This document shows positions 7,228 through 15,159 of a DNA stretch of 62,850 nt, piece by piece. The DNA lies in NCBI GenBank assembly GCA_034111325.1, contig JAWUXM010000049.1, positions 1-62,850 of the forward strand, given 5' to 3'. Every line of letters begins with the position of its first letter. Within the stretch, counting starts at the first letter, position 1. Source of the stretch: JAWUXM01 sp034111325. GTDB lineage: Bacteria > Pseudomonadota > Alphaproteobacteria > Rickettsiales > JABIRX01. Position numbers and translations under genes: made by a program. The notes beneath the pieces were generated by a model. That model searched no databases and was not told where the DNA came from. It saw only the letters and a list, made by a program, of their open reading frames with translations.

Positions 7228-9390
7228 ATGAAACGAGTCCTCCTTAGTACCGTCCTAATCCTCAATGTGAGCAATGCCCTAGCTGCCAAAAATGCCCAAG
7301 AGATAAAATTACAAAGAGTTAATATTGTTGAACAAGATGGCGAGAGGACCCTAACCACTGGTTCCGCGCAAGTAATCAGCCAAGAAGAGCTGGAAACATA
7401 TAATTATGGCGATATAAATCGTGTTTTAGCAAAGGTTCCGGGTTTAAACTTAATCGATGAAGAAGGTTATGGAAACCGCCCAAATATTGGAATTCGTGGT
7501 AGTAGATCAGAGAGAAGTGCTGATATTACAATTATGGAGGATGGAATATTAATCGCTCCTGCGCCATATGCCGCTTCGAGCGCATATTACTTCCCAAGCC
7601 TGAAACGCATGCAAGAAGTACAAGTTCGCAAAGGTTCAAGCACGATTAAATATGGTCCACGTACAACTAGTGGCGCAGTGAATTTTGTTACTAAACAAAT
7701 TCCTACTGAGAAAAAAGCTGAAGTAAAAGTCGTTAAGGGAAATTTCGACACGATTGAAAACAATATCGAAGTCGGTAATAGCTATGACCATTGGGGGTTT
7801 TTAGTTAATTATAACCATAATGAAACGGACGGTTTCAAAGAACTTGATGGCGGTGGAGATACTGGCTTTGATATTGATGATTTTATGGCAAAATTACGCT
7901 TTAATACTGATGTTAACGCTGACATCTATCAAGAAGTTGAGTTTAAATTTGCAATTAATGATGAGAACTCAAACGAGACATATCTTGGGCTTACTGACAC
8001 AGATTTTAGAACAAACTCAAATCGTCGTTATTCAGCCTCACAACTTGACAATTTTCGTGGCAAACATAAACAATTACAAGCCACACACTTTATTCAACCA
8101 ACTGCAAATTTTGACGTAACAACCACTATCTACCACAATCAGTTTGAAAGAAATTGGTACAAGTTGGATAAGGTTGACGGGTTGTCACTTAGCGATGCTT
8201 TAGGCAATTCAACGGCTCTTTCATATATAAAAGGTGCAGATAGTGCTGATGATAAATTCGATATCAAAGCCAATAACCGCACTTATGATTCAAAAGGCAT
8301 AAATTCAATTGCCGCATATCAATTTAGCACAGGTGATGCGCAACATGAATTAGAAGTTGGCGCACGTTATCATGAAGATGCGGAGGATCGCTTCCAACAT
8401 GTTGATAAATATAAAATGGAAAATGGCGTATTGGTACAAACTACCGCTGCTGCACCCGGCTCAGCAGATGATAAAGTTGTCAAGGCACAAGCATTTGCAA
8501 CATTCGTGCAAGATAAAATAGAGCTTGGTAAATGGACGTTCCTACCTGGTTTACGCTATGAAAATATTGTTCTGGAAAATAATGACCGTAAAAACTCAGC
8601 CTATTACCATAATTCTGTTGATGTGCTAACACCCGGAATGAGCGTCGCTTACGATTGGAATCAAGGTTTGAGATTATTCGGTGGCGTACATAAAGGCTTT
8701 GCACCTCCTTCACCACCAAGTAACGCAACAAATAACCAAGCAAGTGCTGAAGAAAGCGTAAATTACGAAGCAGGGTTCCGTTATAGTGAAGGTAGCTTCC
8801 TTGCTGAAGCTACTGCATATTTTACTGATTATGATAACCTCCTCGCATCAGATAATTCATCAGGCGGTGGCTCTGGTGATGGTAGTCAAGTAAATGGTGG
8901 CGCAGTTGATGTAAAAGGTATCGAATTTATGACTAAATATGATTTAGCTAGCCGCATTGAATCTCGTTATAAATTACCAGTAAATTTCAGCTATAGCTTT
9001 ACTGATGCTGAGTTTAAGAACAGCTTTATAAAAACTGAAATTTCTGAATGGGGGGATGTGCAAAAAGGCGATAAATTACCTTATATCGCTAAACATCGTT
9101 TCTTTGTCTCAACTGGAATCGCTACTGAAATATGGAAATTAGAACTGTCAGGAAAATGGACGGATCGTATGCGTACGCAGGCTGGCAAAGGGCCAATTCC
9201 TGATGGGCAAGGAACTGACCAATATTTCACACTTGATTTAGGCGGCAACTACGCACTTAATAAACACGCTGATATGTTTTTCTCAGTCACTAATTTAACT
9301 GATGAAGAATATCTCGTCTCGAGAAGACCAAGTGGCGCTAGAGGCGGCGCACCAAGAATGGTCTTTGCGGGTCTGAAACTTAAATTTTAA
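7228..9390 (+). CDS. TonB-dependent outer-membrane receptor, FecA-like
   Basis: A 720-residue beta-barrel receptor for an iron chelate. A signal peptide (about 1-19, ending NALAA) precedes the plug domain (about 40-160), which has IGIRGSRSERSADITIMEDG and the FecA-type segment STIKYGPRTTSGAVNFVTKQ. The barrel runs to the end, closing with the aromatic-terminated strand VFAGLKLKF. FecA homologues take up ferric citrate or similar carboxylate siderophores; the exact ligand is not readable. No FecI/FecR signalling genes are present. Control is likely by Fur through the site at 7155-7173, with TonB encoded divergently. Confidence 0.93.
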   Translation: MKRVLLSTVLILNVSNALAAKNAQEIKLQRVNIVEQDGERTLTTGSAQVISQEELETYNYGDINRVLAKVPGLNLIDEEGYGNRPNIGIRGSRSERSADITIMEDGILIAPAPYAASSAYYFPSLKRMQEVQVRKGSSTIKYGPRTTSGAVNFVTKQIPTEKKAEVKVVKGNFDTIENNIEVGNSYDHWGFLVNYNHNETDGFKELDGGGDTGFDIDDFMAKLRFNTDVNADIYQEVEFKFAINDENSNETYLGLTDTDFRTNSNRRYSASQLDNFRGKHKQLQATHFIQPTANFDVTTTIYHNQFERNWYKLDKVDGLSLSDALGNSTALSYIKGADSADDKFDIKANNRTYDSKGINSIAAYQFSTGDAQHELEVGARYHEDAEDRFQHVDKYKMENGVLVQTTAAAPGSADDKVVKAQAFATFVQDKIELGKWTFLPGLRYENIVLENNDRKNSAYYHNSVDVLTPGMSVAYDWNQGLRLFGGVHKGFAPPSPPSNATNNQASAEESVNYEAGFRYSEGSFLAEATAYFTDYDNLLASDNSSGGGSGDGSQVNGGAVDVKGIEFMTKYDLASRIESRYKLPVNFSYSFTDAEFKNSFIKTEISEWGDVQKGDKLPYIAKHRFFVSTGIATEIWKLELSGKWTDRMRTQAGKGPIPDGQGTDQYFTLDLGGNYALNKHADMFFSVTNLTDEEYLVSRRPSGARGGAPRMVFAGLKLKF

Positions 9391-9457
9391 GATTGCGAAT
9401 ATTGTACCAACCTTCATCTTTAATCATGAGTGATTGTTAAAATATTCCAATCTCCGC

Positions 9458-9502
9458 TTGCACATAAAAAATTAATCTCTATTGATAATGATTATCAATA
9501 TC
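9458..9502 (+). promoter_or_regulatory. Promoter with strong Fur box for the cupredoxin-FTR1 operon
   Basis: TTGCAC (9458-9463), a spacer of 16-17 bases, and a -10-like TATTGA (9480-9485) are overlapped by GATAATGATTATCAATATC (9484-9502), which matches 17 of 19 Fur-box positions. The surrounding words (TCTCC..TTGCACATAAAA) repeat the promoter at 7128-7173, so the two iron promoters look duplicated. Its position argues against any coding start at 9430. Confidence 0.7.
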
Positions 9503-9528
9503 GTAGTTATTTAGCTTTAATAAAAATC

Positions 9529-9687
9529 ATGTCTAAACACTTTACTTTAACGATCAAATCATTTGCAGTTGCAGCTCTATGTGCGAGCAGCTTGGCTTTT
9601 GCCTTTGCAGATAATGCGTACGCAACTAAAAAAGTTTACTCACCATATATTGAACAAGGTGAATTAGAATATGAATTACGCTTCTAA
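9529..9687 (+). pseudogene. Truncated secreted protein of the iron operon
   Basis: From ATG 9529 the frame gives 52 residues: a signal peptide ending DNAYA, then TKKVYSPYIEQGELEYELRF and a stop. The KVYSPY(V/I)E.GE.E.E sequence is the usual start of a much longer secreted or outer-membrane protein that sits beside cupredoxin and FTR1 genes in other proteobacteria (from memory, not searched). Here the body is missing and the cupredoxin start follows 20 bases later, so this looks like a deletion remnant. It could instead still be made as a short peptide, because the promoter and signal peptide are intact. Confidence 0.55.
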
Positions 9688-9706
9688 CAACTAAATAATT
9701 AATAAC

Positions 9707-10033
9707 ATGTTAAAAAAACTTATCATCATATCTACCTTAATTAGCGCCTTTGCTAGCAATGCTTTTGCTCTGGAGGAGTATCACTTAGTTATTAAAAACC
9801 ATAAATTTCAGCCAGAAATTTTAGAACTCCCTGCTGGAAAAAAAATTAAAATTATTGTTGATAATCAAGACCCAACACCAGAGGAGTTTGAAAGCCATGA
9901 TTTAAACCGTGAGAAAATCATTCGTGGTAATAGTAAAGGCTCCATATTCCTTAACCCTCTTACAGCTGGTGAATATAAATTCTTTGGCGAGTTTAATGAG
10001 GCAACTGCCAAAGGCAAAATTATTGTAAAGTAA
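9707..10033 (+). CDS. Periplasmic cupredoxin-domain protein of the FTR1 iron system
   Basis: A 108-residue protein with a signal peptide (about 1-21, ending SNAFA) and one cupredoxin fold: YHLVIKNHKFQPEILELPAG, then VDNQDPTPEEFESHDL and AGEYKFFGEFNEATAKGKI. The H in ESHDL is a plausible metal ligand; there is no cysteine, so a classical type 1 copper site is absent. Such proteins work beside FTR1 permeases in ferrous or ferric iron import. It is 3 bases upstream of the FTR1 gene and downstream of a strong Fur box. Confidence 0.85.
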   Translation: MLKKLIIISTLISAFASNAFALEEYHLVIKNHKFQPEILELPAGKKIKIIVDNQDPTPEEFESHDLNREKIIRGNSKGSIFLNPLTAGEYKFFGEFNEATAKGKIIVK

Positions 10034-10036
10034 ATT

Positions 10037-10846
10037 ATGTTTTCTGCTGCATTAGTAATTTTTAGAGAAGTCTTTGAGATAGTCCTGATTATTGGCGTTG
10101 TCCTTGCTGCAACCCGAGATATGAAAGCACGTAAAAGATCAATTGCAGGCGGTATTGCCCTTGGTATTTTTGGCTCCATAATTATCGCATTCTGTACCGG
10201 TTTTATTGCTAATTTAGCACATGGAGCTGGGCAAGAAGTAATGAATGCTTCTATTCTCTTCATAGCCGCAGGGTTCATCGGTTGGACAGTGCTTTGGATG
10301 CAAAAACATGCCAAAACCATGAAAGCTAAATTCACCAAGGTTGGCTTTGATATTAGCGAAGGCAACACCCCATTTTACGTACTTTCCTTTATTATCGCCA
10401 TGACCATTTTGCGTGAAGGTACAGAAATAATATTATTTACCTATGGTATGCTTGCCTCTGGGCAAGATATCGCATCGATCCTTTCTGGTGCCGCGATTGG
10501 CGGCTCGGCTGGTTTGTTAGTTGGCGTGTTGCTTTATGCAGGTTTGGTAAAAATCCCACTAAAACATTTCTTCCGCATTACAAGCTGGATGTTGATTTTA
10601 TTGGTTGCAGGTATGAGCTCACAAGCGGTTGGCTTCTTGATCTCAGCAGGAATAGTGCCAGTTTCACTATCTCAAACCGTCTGGGATAGTTCATTTTTAA
10701 TTAGCAATGCAAGCCTTAGCGGCAAAGCCCTTGAAGCGTTGCTTGGCTACACTTCAAAACCCGCTATTGCGCAAATCATTGCCTATATTGCAATTATCGC
10801 ATCTTTCGCATTTACACTGCGCAAAATCTCAATACCGAAAAAATAG
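10037..10846 (+). CDS. FTR1-family high-affinity iron permease
   Basis: A 269-residue inner-membrane protein with about seven hydrophobic segments. The two REXXE iron-binding motifs of the OFeT/FTR1 family are present: REVFE at residues 10-14 and REGTE near residue 126. It moves iron into the cytoplasm, working with the periplasmic cupredoxin encoded just upstream. Full length for the bacterial FTR1 core; the long periplasmic N-terminal extension of EfeU/FetM-type proteins is absent. Likely repressed by Fur from 9484-9502. Confidence 0.93.
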   Translation: MFSAALVIFREVFEIVLIIGVVLAATRDMKARKRSIAGGIALGIFGSIIIAFCTGFIANLAHGAGQEVMNASILFIAAGFIGWTVLWMQKHAKTMKAKFTKVGFDISEGNTPFYVLSFIIAMTILREGTEIILFTYGMLASGQDIASILSGAAIGGSAGLLVGVLLYAGLVKIPLKHFFRITSWMLILLVAGMSSQAVGFLISAGIVPVSLSQTVWDSSFLISNASLSGKALEALLGYTSKPAIAQIIAYIAIIASFAFTLRKISIPKK

Positions 10847-10939
10847 AGAAGAATAGAGTTTCTCCCTTTCTTTTTTTGACTAACGGAAAAACCACTCTAT
10901 AGTCCGTGTTTTACACAATAAATATATTATTTACACGCA

Positions 10940-13228
10940 ATGCCAGATAATAAAACCAAAATACATTTAAAAGCCATAACCGATAAAGACGCATTGCTTT
11001 TTCACTCAGAAGGCACACCCGGGAAAATCAAACTTTCACCAACCAAACCATTAACCACACAAAGAGACCTTTCTCTTGCCTATTCTCCCGGAGTTGCTGC
11101 ACCTTGTTTAGAAATCAGCAAAAACCCTGACACTGCTTATGACTATACCGCTAAAGGTAATTTCGTCGCAGTTATCTCTAATGGAACTGCAGTTCTTGGC
11201 CTTGGTAATCTTGGCGCACTTGCTTCAAAACCAGTTATGGAAGGAAAAGCTGTGTTATTCAAAAGATTTGCCGATATTGATGCAATCGATATCGAAGTGG
11301 ACACTGAAGATGCTGATAAATTCATTAATGCTGTACGCTATTTAGGACCTTCTTGGGGCGGAATAAACCTTGAAGATATTAAAGCACCAGAATGTTTCAT
11401 CATTGAGAAAAAACTTAAAGAAATCATGGATATACCAGTTTTCCATGATGACCAACACGGAACAGCCGTAATAACTGCCGCTGCTTTAATTAATGCGGCT
11501 CACTTAACTAACCGCAAATTAGCAGATCTAAAACTTGTTGTAAATGGCGCTGGTTCCGCAGGAATTGCCTGTTTAGAGCTTATAAAATCTATGGGTGTTA
11601 AGGATGAAAATTGCCTGTTATGTGACACACGCGGAGTTATCTATAAAGGCCGCAATGACGGAATGAATGAATGGAAGGAGAAGCACGCTGTTAAGACTGA
11701 CAAACGCACATTAGCAGAAGCAGTGGATGGAGCTGATGTATTTTTAGGGCTGTCGGTAAAAGGCGCTCTAACAGCAACCATGCTCAAAAAAATGAATAAG
11801 AACCCAATCATTTTTGCTATGGCAAACCCTGACCCTGAAATCACTCCTGAAGAAGCACGCAAGGTACGTGCCGATGCAATTATTGCAACTGGTCGTTCGG
11901 ACTACCAAAATCAAGTCAATAATGTAATGGGTTTCCCTTACATTTTCCGTGGAGCTCTGGATGTTCGCGCAACGACAATTAATGAGGAAATGAAAATCGC
12001 TGCTGCCAATGCTTTGGCGGAGTTAGCACGTGAACCAGTTCCTGATGAAGTTGCCTCTGCATATTCTGGCCGCACCATGAAATATGGCCCAGATTATATC
12101 ATTCCTGTGCCATTTGACCCACGTTTGATCTCAACAATCCCTGTTGCAGTAGCCAAAGCCGCAATTGCAACTGGCGTTGCTAAAAAGAAAATTACTGATT
12201 GGGAAGAATATAAAATGCGCCTAGCTGGCAGGTTGAACCCTACAGCGAATAGCTTAAACTTAATATTCGGAAAGATTCGCAATCAGCCAACAAGAGTCAT
12301 TTTTGCTGAAGGTGAACATCGCCAAGTTCTGAAAGCCGCTCAAATATGGGAAAGCTCTTCTTACGGCACCGCAACTTTAGTTATAAGAGCAGATCGCCAC
12401 GATGAATTAAACAGCAATGTTAAAGATTTAAATATTGCACAAAAAGATCTCAATATTGCTAATATTTCTGATAGCAAAAAAACTGACAAATATGCTGACG
12501 TACTCTACAAAAAACTTCAAAGAAAAGGCTATTTGTATCGTGATTGCCAGAGAATGGTTCGTGATGATCGCAACATTTTTGCAGCTTGCGCTGTTGAGGC
12601 TGGCGATGCTGACTTAATGATTACTGGTTTAACCAGAGGCTATAAAACTTCGCTTGATGATGTATTAAAAGTTATCAGCAAGAAAGAGCGCTTATTTGGC
12701 TACTCAACAATAATCGCTAAGGAGCGCACAGTTTTCATGGCAGATACTGCCCTAACTGAACTTTCCTCTTCTGAAGAATTGGCGGAAATTGCAACGCAAT
12801 TGGCAGCGATTGTTAAAAACATGGGTCATAAGCCACGTGTTGCATTACTTTCCTTCTCTAATTTTGGCAATCAATTACGCACTGAGTCAATTCGCATAAG
12901 AGAAGCTAAGGAAATTCTTGATGCACAGAAGGTTGATTTTGAATATGATGGTGAGATCGCAGCTGACGTTGCGCTAAACCCTGAATTGCTAAGCCTGTAT
13001 CCATTTACCAAACTAACTGGCCCTGCGAACATCCTAATTATGCCTGGGCTACACTCAGCGAGCATTTCGTCAAAATTAATTCAAGAATTAGGTGGAGCAC
13101 AAGTGATTGGGCCAATCTTGACTGGTTTAGAGAAATCAGTACAAATTGTTGAAATGGGTTCAAGTGCTAATGATATAATAAATATTGCGGCTATAGCTGC
13201 AGCAGATGTTATAGATAAGAAAAATTAA
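10940..13228 (+). CDS. maeB: NADP-dependent malic enzyme with phosphotransacetylase-like domain
   Basis: A 762-residue MaeB-type protein converting malate to pyruvate and CO2 with NADPH. The N-terminal malic domain has DLSLAYSPGVAAPCLEI and PVFHDDQHGTAVITAAAL; the cofactor domain has VVNGAGSAGIACLELI. From about residue 430 a phosphate acetyl/butyryltransferase-like domain follows, usually regulatory in MaeB (binding acetyl-CoA) rather than catalytic. Length matches the family. It stands alone between the iron operon and a pair of hairpin repeats. In bacteria lacking complete glycolysis this enzyme can be the main pyruvate source. Confidence 0.95.
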   Translation: MPDNKTKIHLKAITDKDALLFHSEGTPGKIKLSPTKPLTTQRDLSLAYSPGVAAPCLEISKNPDTAYDYTAKGNFVAVISNGTAVLGLGNLGALASKPVMEGKAVLFKRFADIDAIDIEVDTEDADKFINAVRYLGPSWGGINLEDIKAPECFIIEKKLKEIMDIPVFHDDQHGTAVITAAALINAAHLTNRKLADLKLVVNGAGSAGIACLELIKSMGVKDENCLLCDTRGVIYKGRNDGMNEWKEKHAVKTDKRTLAEAVDGADVFLGLSVKGALTATMLKKMNKNPIIFAMANPDPEITPEEARKVRADAIIATGRSDYQNQVNNVMGFPYIFRGALDVRATTINEEMKIAAANALAELAREPVPDEVASAYSGRTMKYGPDYIIPVPFDPRLISTIPVAVAKAAIATGVAKKKITDWEEYKMRLAGRLNPTANSLNLIFGKIRNQPTRVIFAEGEHRQVLKAAQIWESSSYGTATLVIRADRHDELNSNVKDLNIAQKDLNIANISDSKKTDKYADVLYKKLQRKGYLYRDCQRMVRDDRNIFAACAVEAGDADLMITGLTRGYKTSLDDVLKVISKKERLFGYSTIIAKERTVFMADTALTELSSSEELAEIATQLAAIVKNMGHKPRVALLSFSNFGNQLRTESIRIREAKEILDAQKVDFEYDGEIAADVALNPELLSLYPFTKLTGPANILIMPGLHSASISSKLIQELGGAQVIGPILTGLEKSVQIVEMGSSANDIINIAAIAAADVIDKKN

Positions 13229-13235
13229 TCTTTTT
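13223..13235 (+). repeat. AATTAATCTTTTT 13-mer, occurrence 2
   Basis: Spans the maeB stop codon (TAA at 13226-13228). No GC-rich hairpin precedes it. Confidence 0.5.
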
Positions 13236-13252
13236 GGGCTCATGTTGACAGC

Positions 13253-13366
13253 GTCATTGCCTGAATTTCAAAGAAATTCTAAGGCAATCCAGGGGCAGAA
13301 GGCAAGTTAATTATTTGAGGCTCCTAGATTACCTTAGAATTCCCAAGTAGGAATTCAGGTAATGAC
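13253..13366. repeat. Two family 2 hairpins in inverted orientation
   Basis: Copy b (13253-13294) has arms ATTGCCTGAATTT and AAATTCTAAGGCAAT; copy c (13321-13366) has arms ATTACCTTAGAATTC and GAATTCAGGTAAT. Copy b reads GTCATT..., copy c ends ...AATGAC, so the two are mutually inverted. The stems differ by paired changes (G-C against A-T at the fourth outer position). They fill the gap between maeB and the universal stress gene. Confidence 0.7.
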
Positions 13367-13406
13367 ACAAAGAAGAAGTAATTAATAATCTTTTGAAGGT
13401 AATGTT

Positions 13407-13883
13407 ATGACAGCAAACAAGCAAAAGTTGTTAGTCTGCGTCAGCAATAATCAACATTCTATAATTGCCATAAAATTCGCTTGCCAAAAAGCCAAAAAAT
13501 CAGATTTTATTATAGAACTCGTTACCGTCATAGATACTAGCAGCAAAGGTCCTGAAGGCATATTCTCTGTAAGTGGCATCTTCCAAAAAGAAAAACGTCA
13601 AGAAGCTGAAGATTTACTCAACAAATACGGCAAGAAGGTCAAGGATTGGTCTGACAAAACGCCAATCTTATCGGTGCGTGAAGGTTATGTTGCAGAGGAG
13701 ATTAAAACGGCAATTGAGGAAGATAAAACCATTAGCATGATAATCCTCGGAGCATCACCAGAATCTACCAGTAAAGGCAAGTTAATCCCCTATTTAGCTG
13801 AACAATTAAGCAGTAAATTATTCATACCATTGATGATTGTCCCAGATAATCTCACTGATGCACAAATTGAGAAATTAGCATGA
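13407..13883 (+). CDS. Universal stress protein UspA family
   Basis: A 158-residue single-domain Usp. It starts with KQKLLVCVSNNQHSIIAIKFAC and ends with the MIILGASPESTSKGKLIPYLAEQL segment, where UspA proteins of the ATP-binding type carry the G-2x-G-9x-G(S/T) loop. The match to that loop is partial, so nucleotide binding is unsure. Its stop overlaps the start of the fluoride channel gene as ATGA, placing it first in a usp-fluC-rluC operon. It is not recognisably linked in function to its neighbours. Confidence 0.85.
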   Translation: MTANKQKLLVCVSNNQHSIIAIKFACQKAKKSDFIIELVTVIDTSSKGPEGIFSVSGIFQKEKRQEAEDLLNKYGKKVKDWSDKTPILSVREGYVAEEIKTAIEEDKTISMIILGASPESTSKGKLIPYLAEQLSSKLFIPLMIVPDNLTDAQIEKLA

Positions 13884-14254
13884 TCTCTGCAATTTATGTA
13901 ATGTTAGGCGGTGCATTTGGCGCTCTAGGGCGCTTTGTAATTACTACCAAAATCCCCTATCTTTTCCACAAGCCTTTTCCATATAGCATATTTCTTGTAA
14001 ATATTCTTGGCTGTTTTTTCATGGGTATAATAGCTGGGTTAATCCATAAACATGTAACCATTGATAATAATTTACGGCTTTTTATAGCTACTGGATTTCT
14101 TGGCGGGTTTACGACCTTCTCGGCTTTTGCTAATGATGCAGTAAAATATATCATGACTGGTGAATATCTTGCTGCCATAATCTATATGTCCGCCTCAGTC
14201 ATAATATCACTTCTCTTTCTAATCGCCGGTATGGCATTAACTAACATAATTTAA
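13880..14254 (+). CDS. crcB: Fluoride channel Fluc/CrcB
   Basis: A 124-residue protein with four membrane segments that exports fluoride as a dual-topology dimer. The family motifs are clear: GGAFGALGRFV near the N-terminus, NILGCFFMGI in the second segment and the GFLGGFTTFSAFANDA signature around residues 72-87. Full length. It overlaps usp upstream by 4 bases and the pseudouridine synthase start downstream by 1 base (TAATG). No fluoride riboswitch can precede it, since it is internal to the operon. Confidence 0.95.
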   Translation: MISAIYVMLGGAFGALGRFVITTKIPYLFHKPFPYSIFLVNILGCFFMGIIAGLIHKHVTIDNNLRLFIATGFLGGFTTFSAFANDAVKYIMTGEYLAAIIYMSASVIISLLFLIAGMALTNII

Positions 14255-14994
14255 TGACCCTCAGCATCTCAGCCAAAATCAAAAAAGGCTATATCCGTAA
14301 TTTACGCGAAAACATCCTCTATGAAGATAAAAACATCTTAATTATCAATAAGCCAATTGGGCTTGCCGTACAAGGCGGAAGCAAGGTTAACATCTCTGTT
14401 GATAGTCTATTGCCAAGCCTTACCCCTGATGGTGATGAGCTACGCTTAGTTCATCGCATAGATAAAGATACAAGTGGGATTCTACTCCTCGCACGCCATA
14501 AATTAGCGGCAACGAAACTAACAAAAATGTTTGAGAAGAAGAAAATCCATAAAACTTACTTAGCGCTAGCTGTTGGCAAACCCAAACAAAAATCAGGAAC
14601 GATATCTCTACCGCTACAAAAGCTGCGCACTAAGCAAAATCAAGAAAAGATGCAAATTGCTCATAGTTCAAAAAACGCAATGGAGGCTATCACAAATTAT
14701 GAAATGGCCGATTATTGCGGCAAGAATGTTTCCCTCATGCTGCTTGAGCCTGTTACTGGCCGCAAACATCAATTACGCGCACATTTAACCGCTGTTGACC
14801 TACCTATTCTCGGTGACGGCAAATATGGCGGGCGTGGTGCGTTTATTGATGGGTTAGCTAACAAGCTTCATTTACATGCGTGGAAAATCCAAATCGATAA
14901 TTTTTTTGGCGTAAAAATCAATATCAAAGCCCCTCTTCCTGACCATATGAAACAAAGCTTTGATATTTTAGGTTTTAATGAAAAACTGATATAA
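14254..14994 (+). CDS. rluC: RluA/RluC-family pseudouridine synthase
   Basis: A 246-residue RNA pseudouridine synthase, probably acting on 23S rRNA. The catalytic aspartate is D70 in LVHRIDKDTSGILLLAR; the second conserved block is EPVTGRKHQLRAHL, and LHAWKI is near the end. The N-terminal S4 RNA-binding domain of typical RluC is missing or reduced to about 20 residues, which is common in Rickettsiales-type members (from memory). Specificity between RluC and RluD cannot be fixed. Last gene of the usp operon. Confidence 0.88.
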   Translation: MTLSISAKIKKGYIRNLRENILYEDKNILIINKPIGLAVQGGSKVNISVDSLLPSLTPDGDELRLVHRIDKDTSGILLLARHKLAATKLTKMFEKKKIHKTYLALAVGKPKQKSGTISLPLQKLRTKQNQEKMQIAHSSKNAMEAITNYEMADYCGKNVSLMLLEPVTGRKHQLRAHLTAVDLPILGDGKYGGRGAFIDGLANKLHLHAWKIQIDNFFGVKINIKAPLPDHMKQSFDILGFNEKLI

Positions 14995-15018
14995 GGAGTG
15001 TCGCAAATAAATCTTTTT

Positions 15019-15060
15019 ACTCCTGGATCGCCTTAGAACCTTGCAGGTTCAGGCGATAAC
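15019..15060. repeat. Hairpin repeat, family 2 copy d
   Basis: Arms ATCGCCTTAGAACC and GGTTCAGGCGAT around TTGCA, flanked by CTCCTGG and AAC as in the other copies. The stem bases differ from the other three copies in a paired way. Confidence 0.65.
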
Positions 15061-15083
15061 AAATTCTAACAACGTAATAAATT

Positions 15084-15155
15084 TTCAAACCACTGAGTGA
15101 AAACACGAGCCTAAATAAGCAAAGGCTATACGTTAAAAGAATGTAAAAAGACCAG
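15084..15155 (+). repeat. Probable remnant of a family 3 repeat
   Basis: TAAGCAAAGGCTATA and GTAAAAAGACCAGATTTTT parallel GAGCAAAGGTTATTT of the 34 kb copy (read on its minus strand) and AAAAGACCAAATTTTTG of the 56.8 kb copy. The left half of the element is not recognisable. It ends at the htpG stop codon. Confidence 0.35.
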
Positions 15156-15159
15156 ATTT

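Noticed and set aside
9430..9528. N-terminal extension of the small ORF ending at 9687
   Set aside because: The strong Fur box and promoter at 9458-9502 lie inside it and the signal peptide begins only at 9529.
13867..13879. Fluoride riboswitch ahead of crcB
   Set aside because: crcB overlaps usp by 4 bases, leaving no leader.
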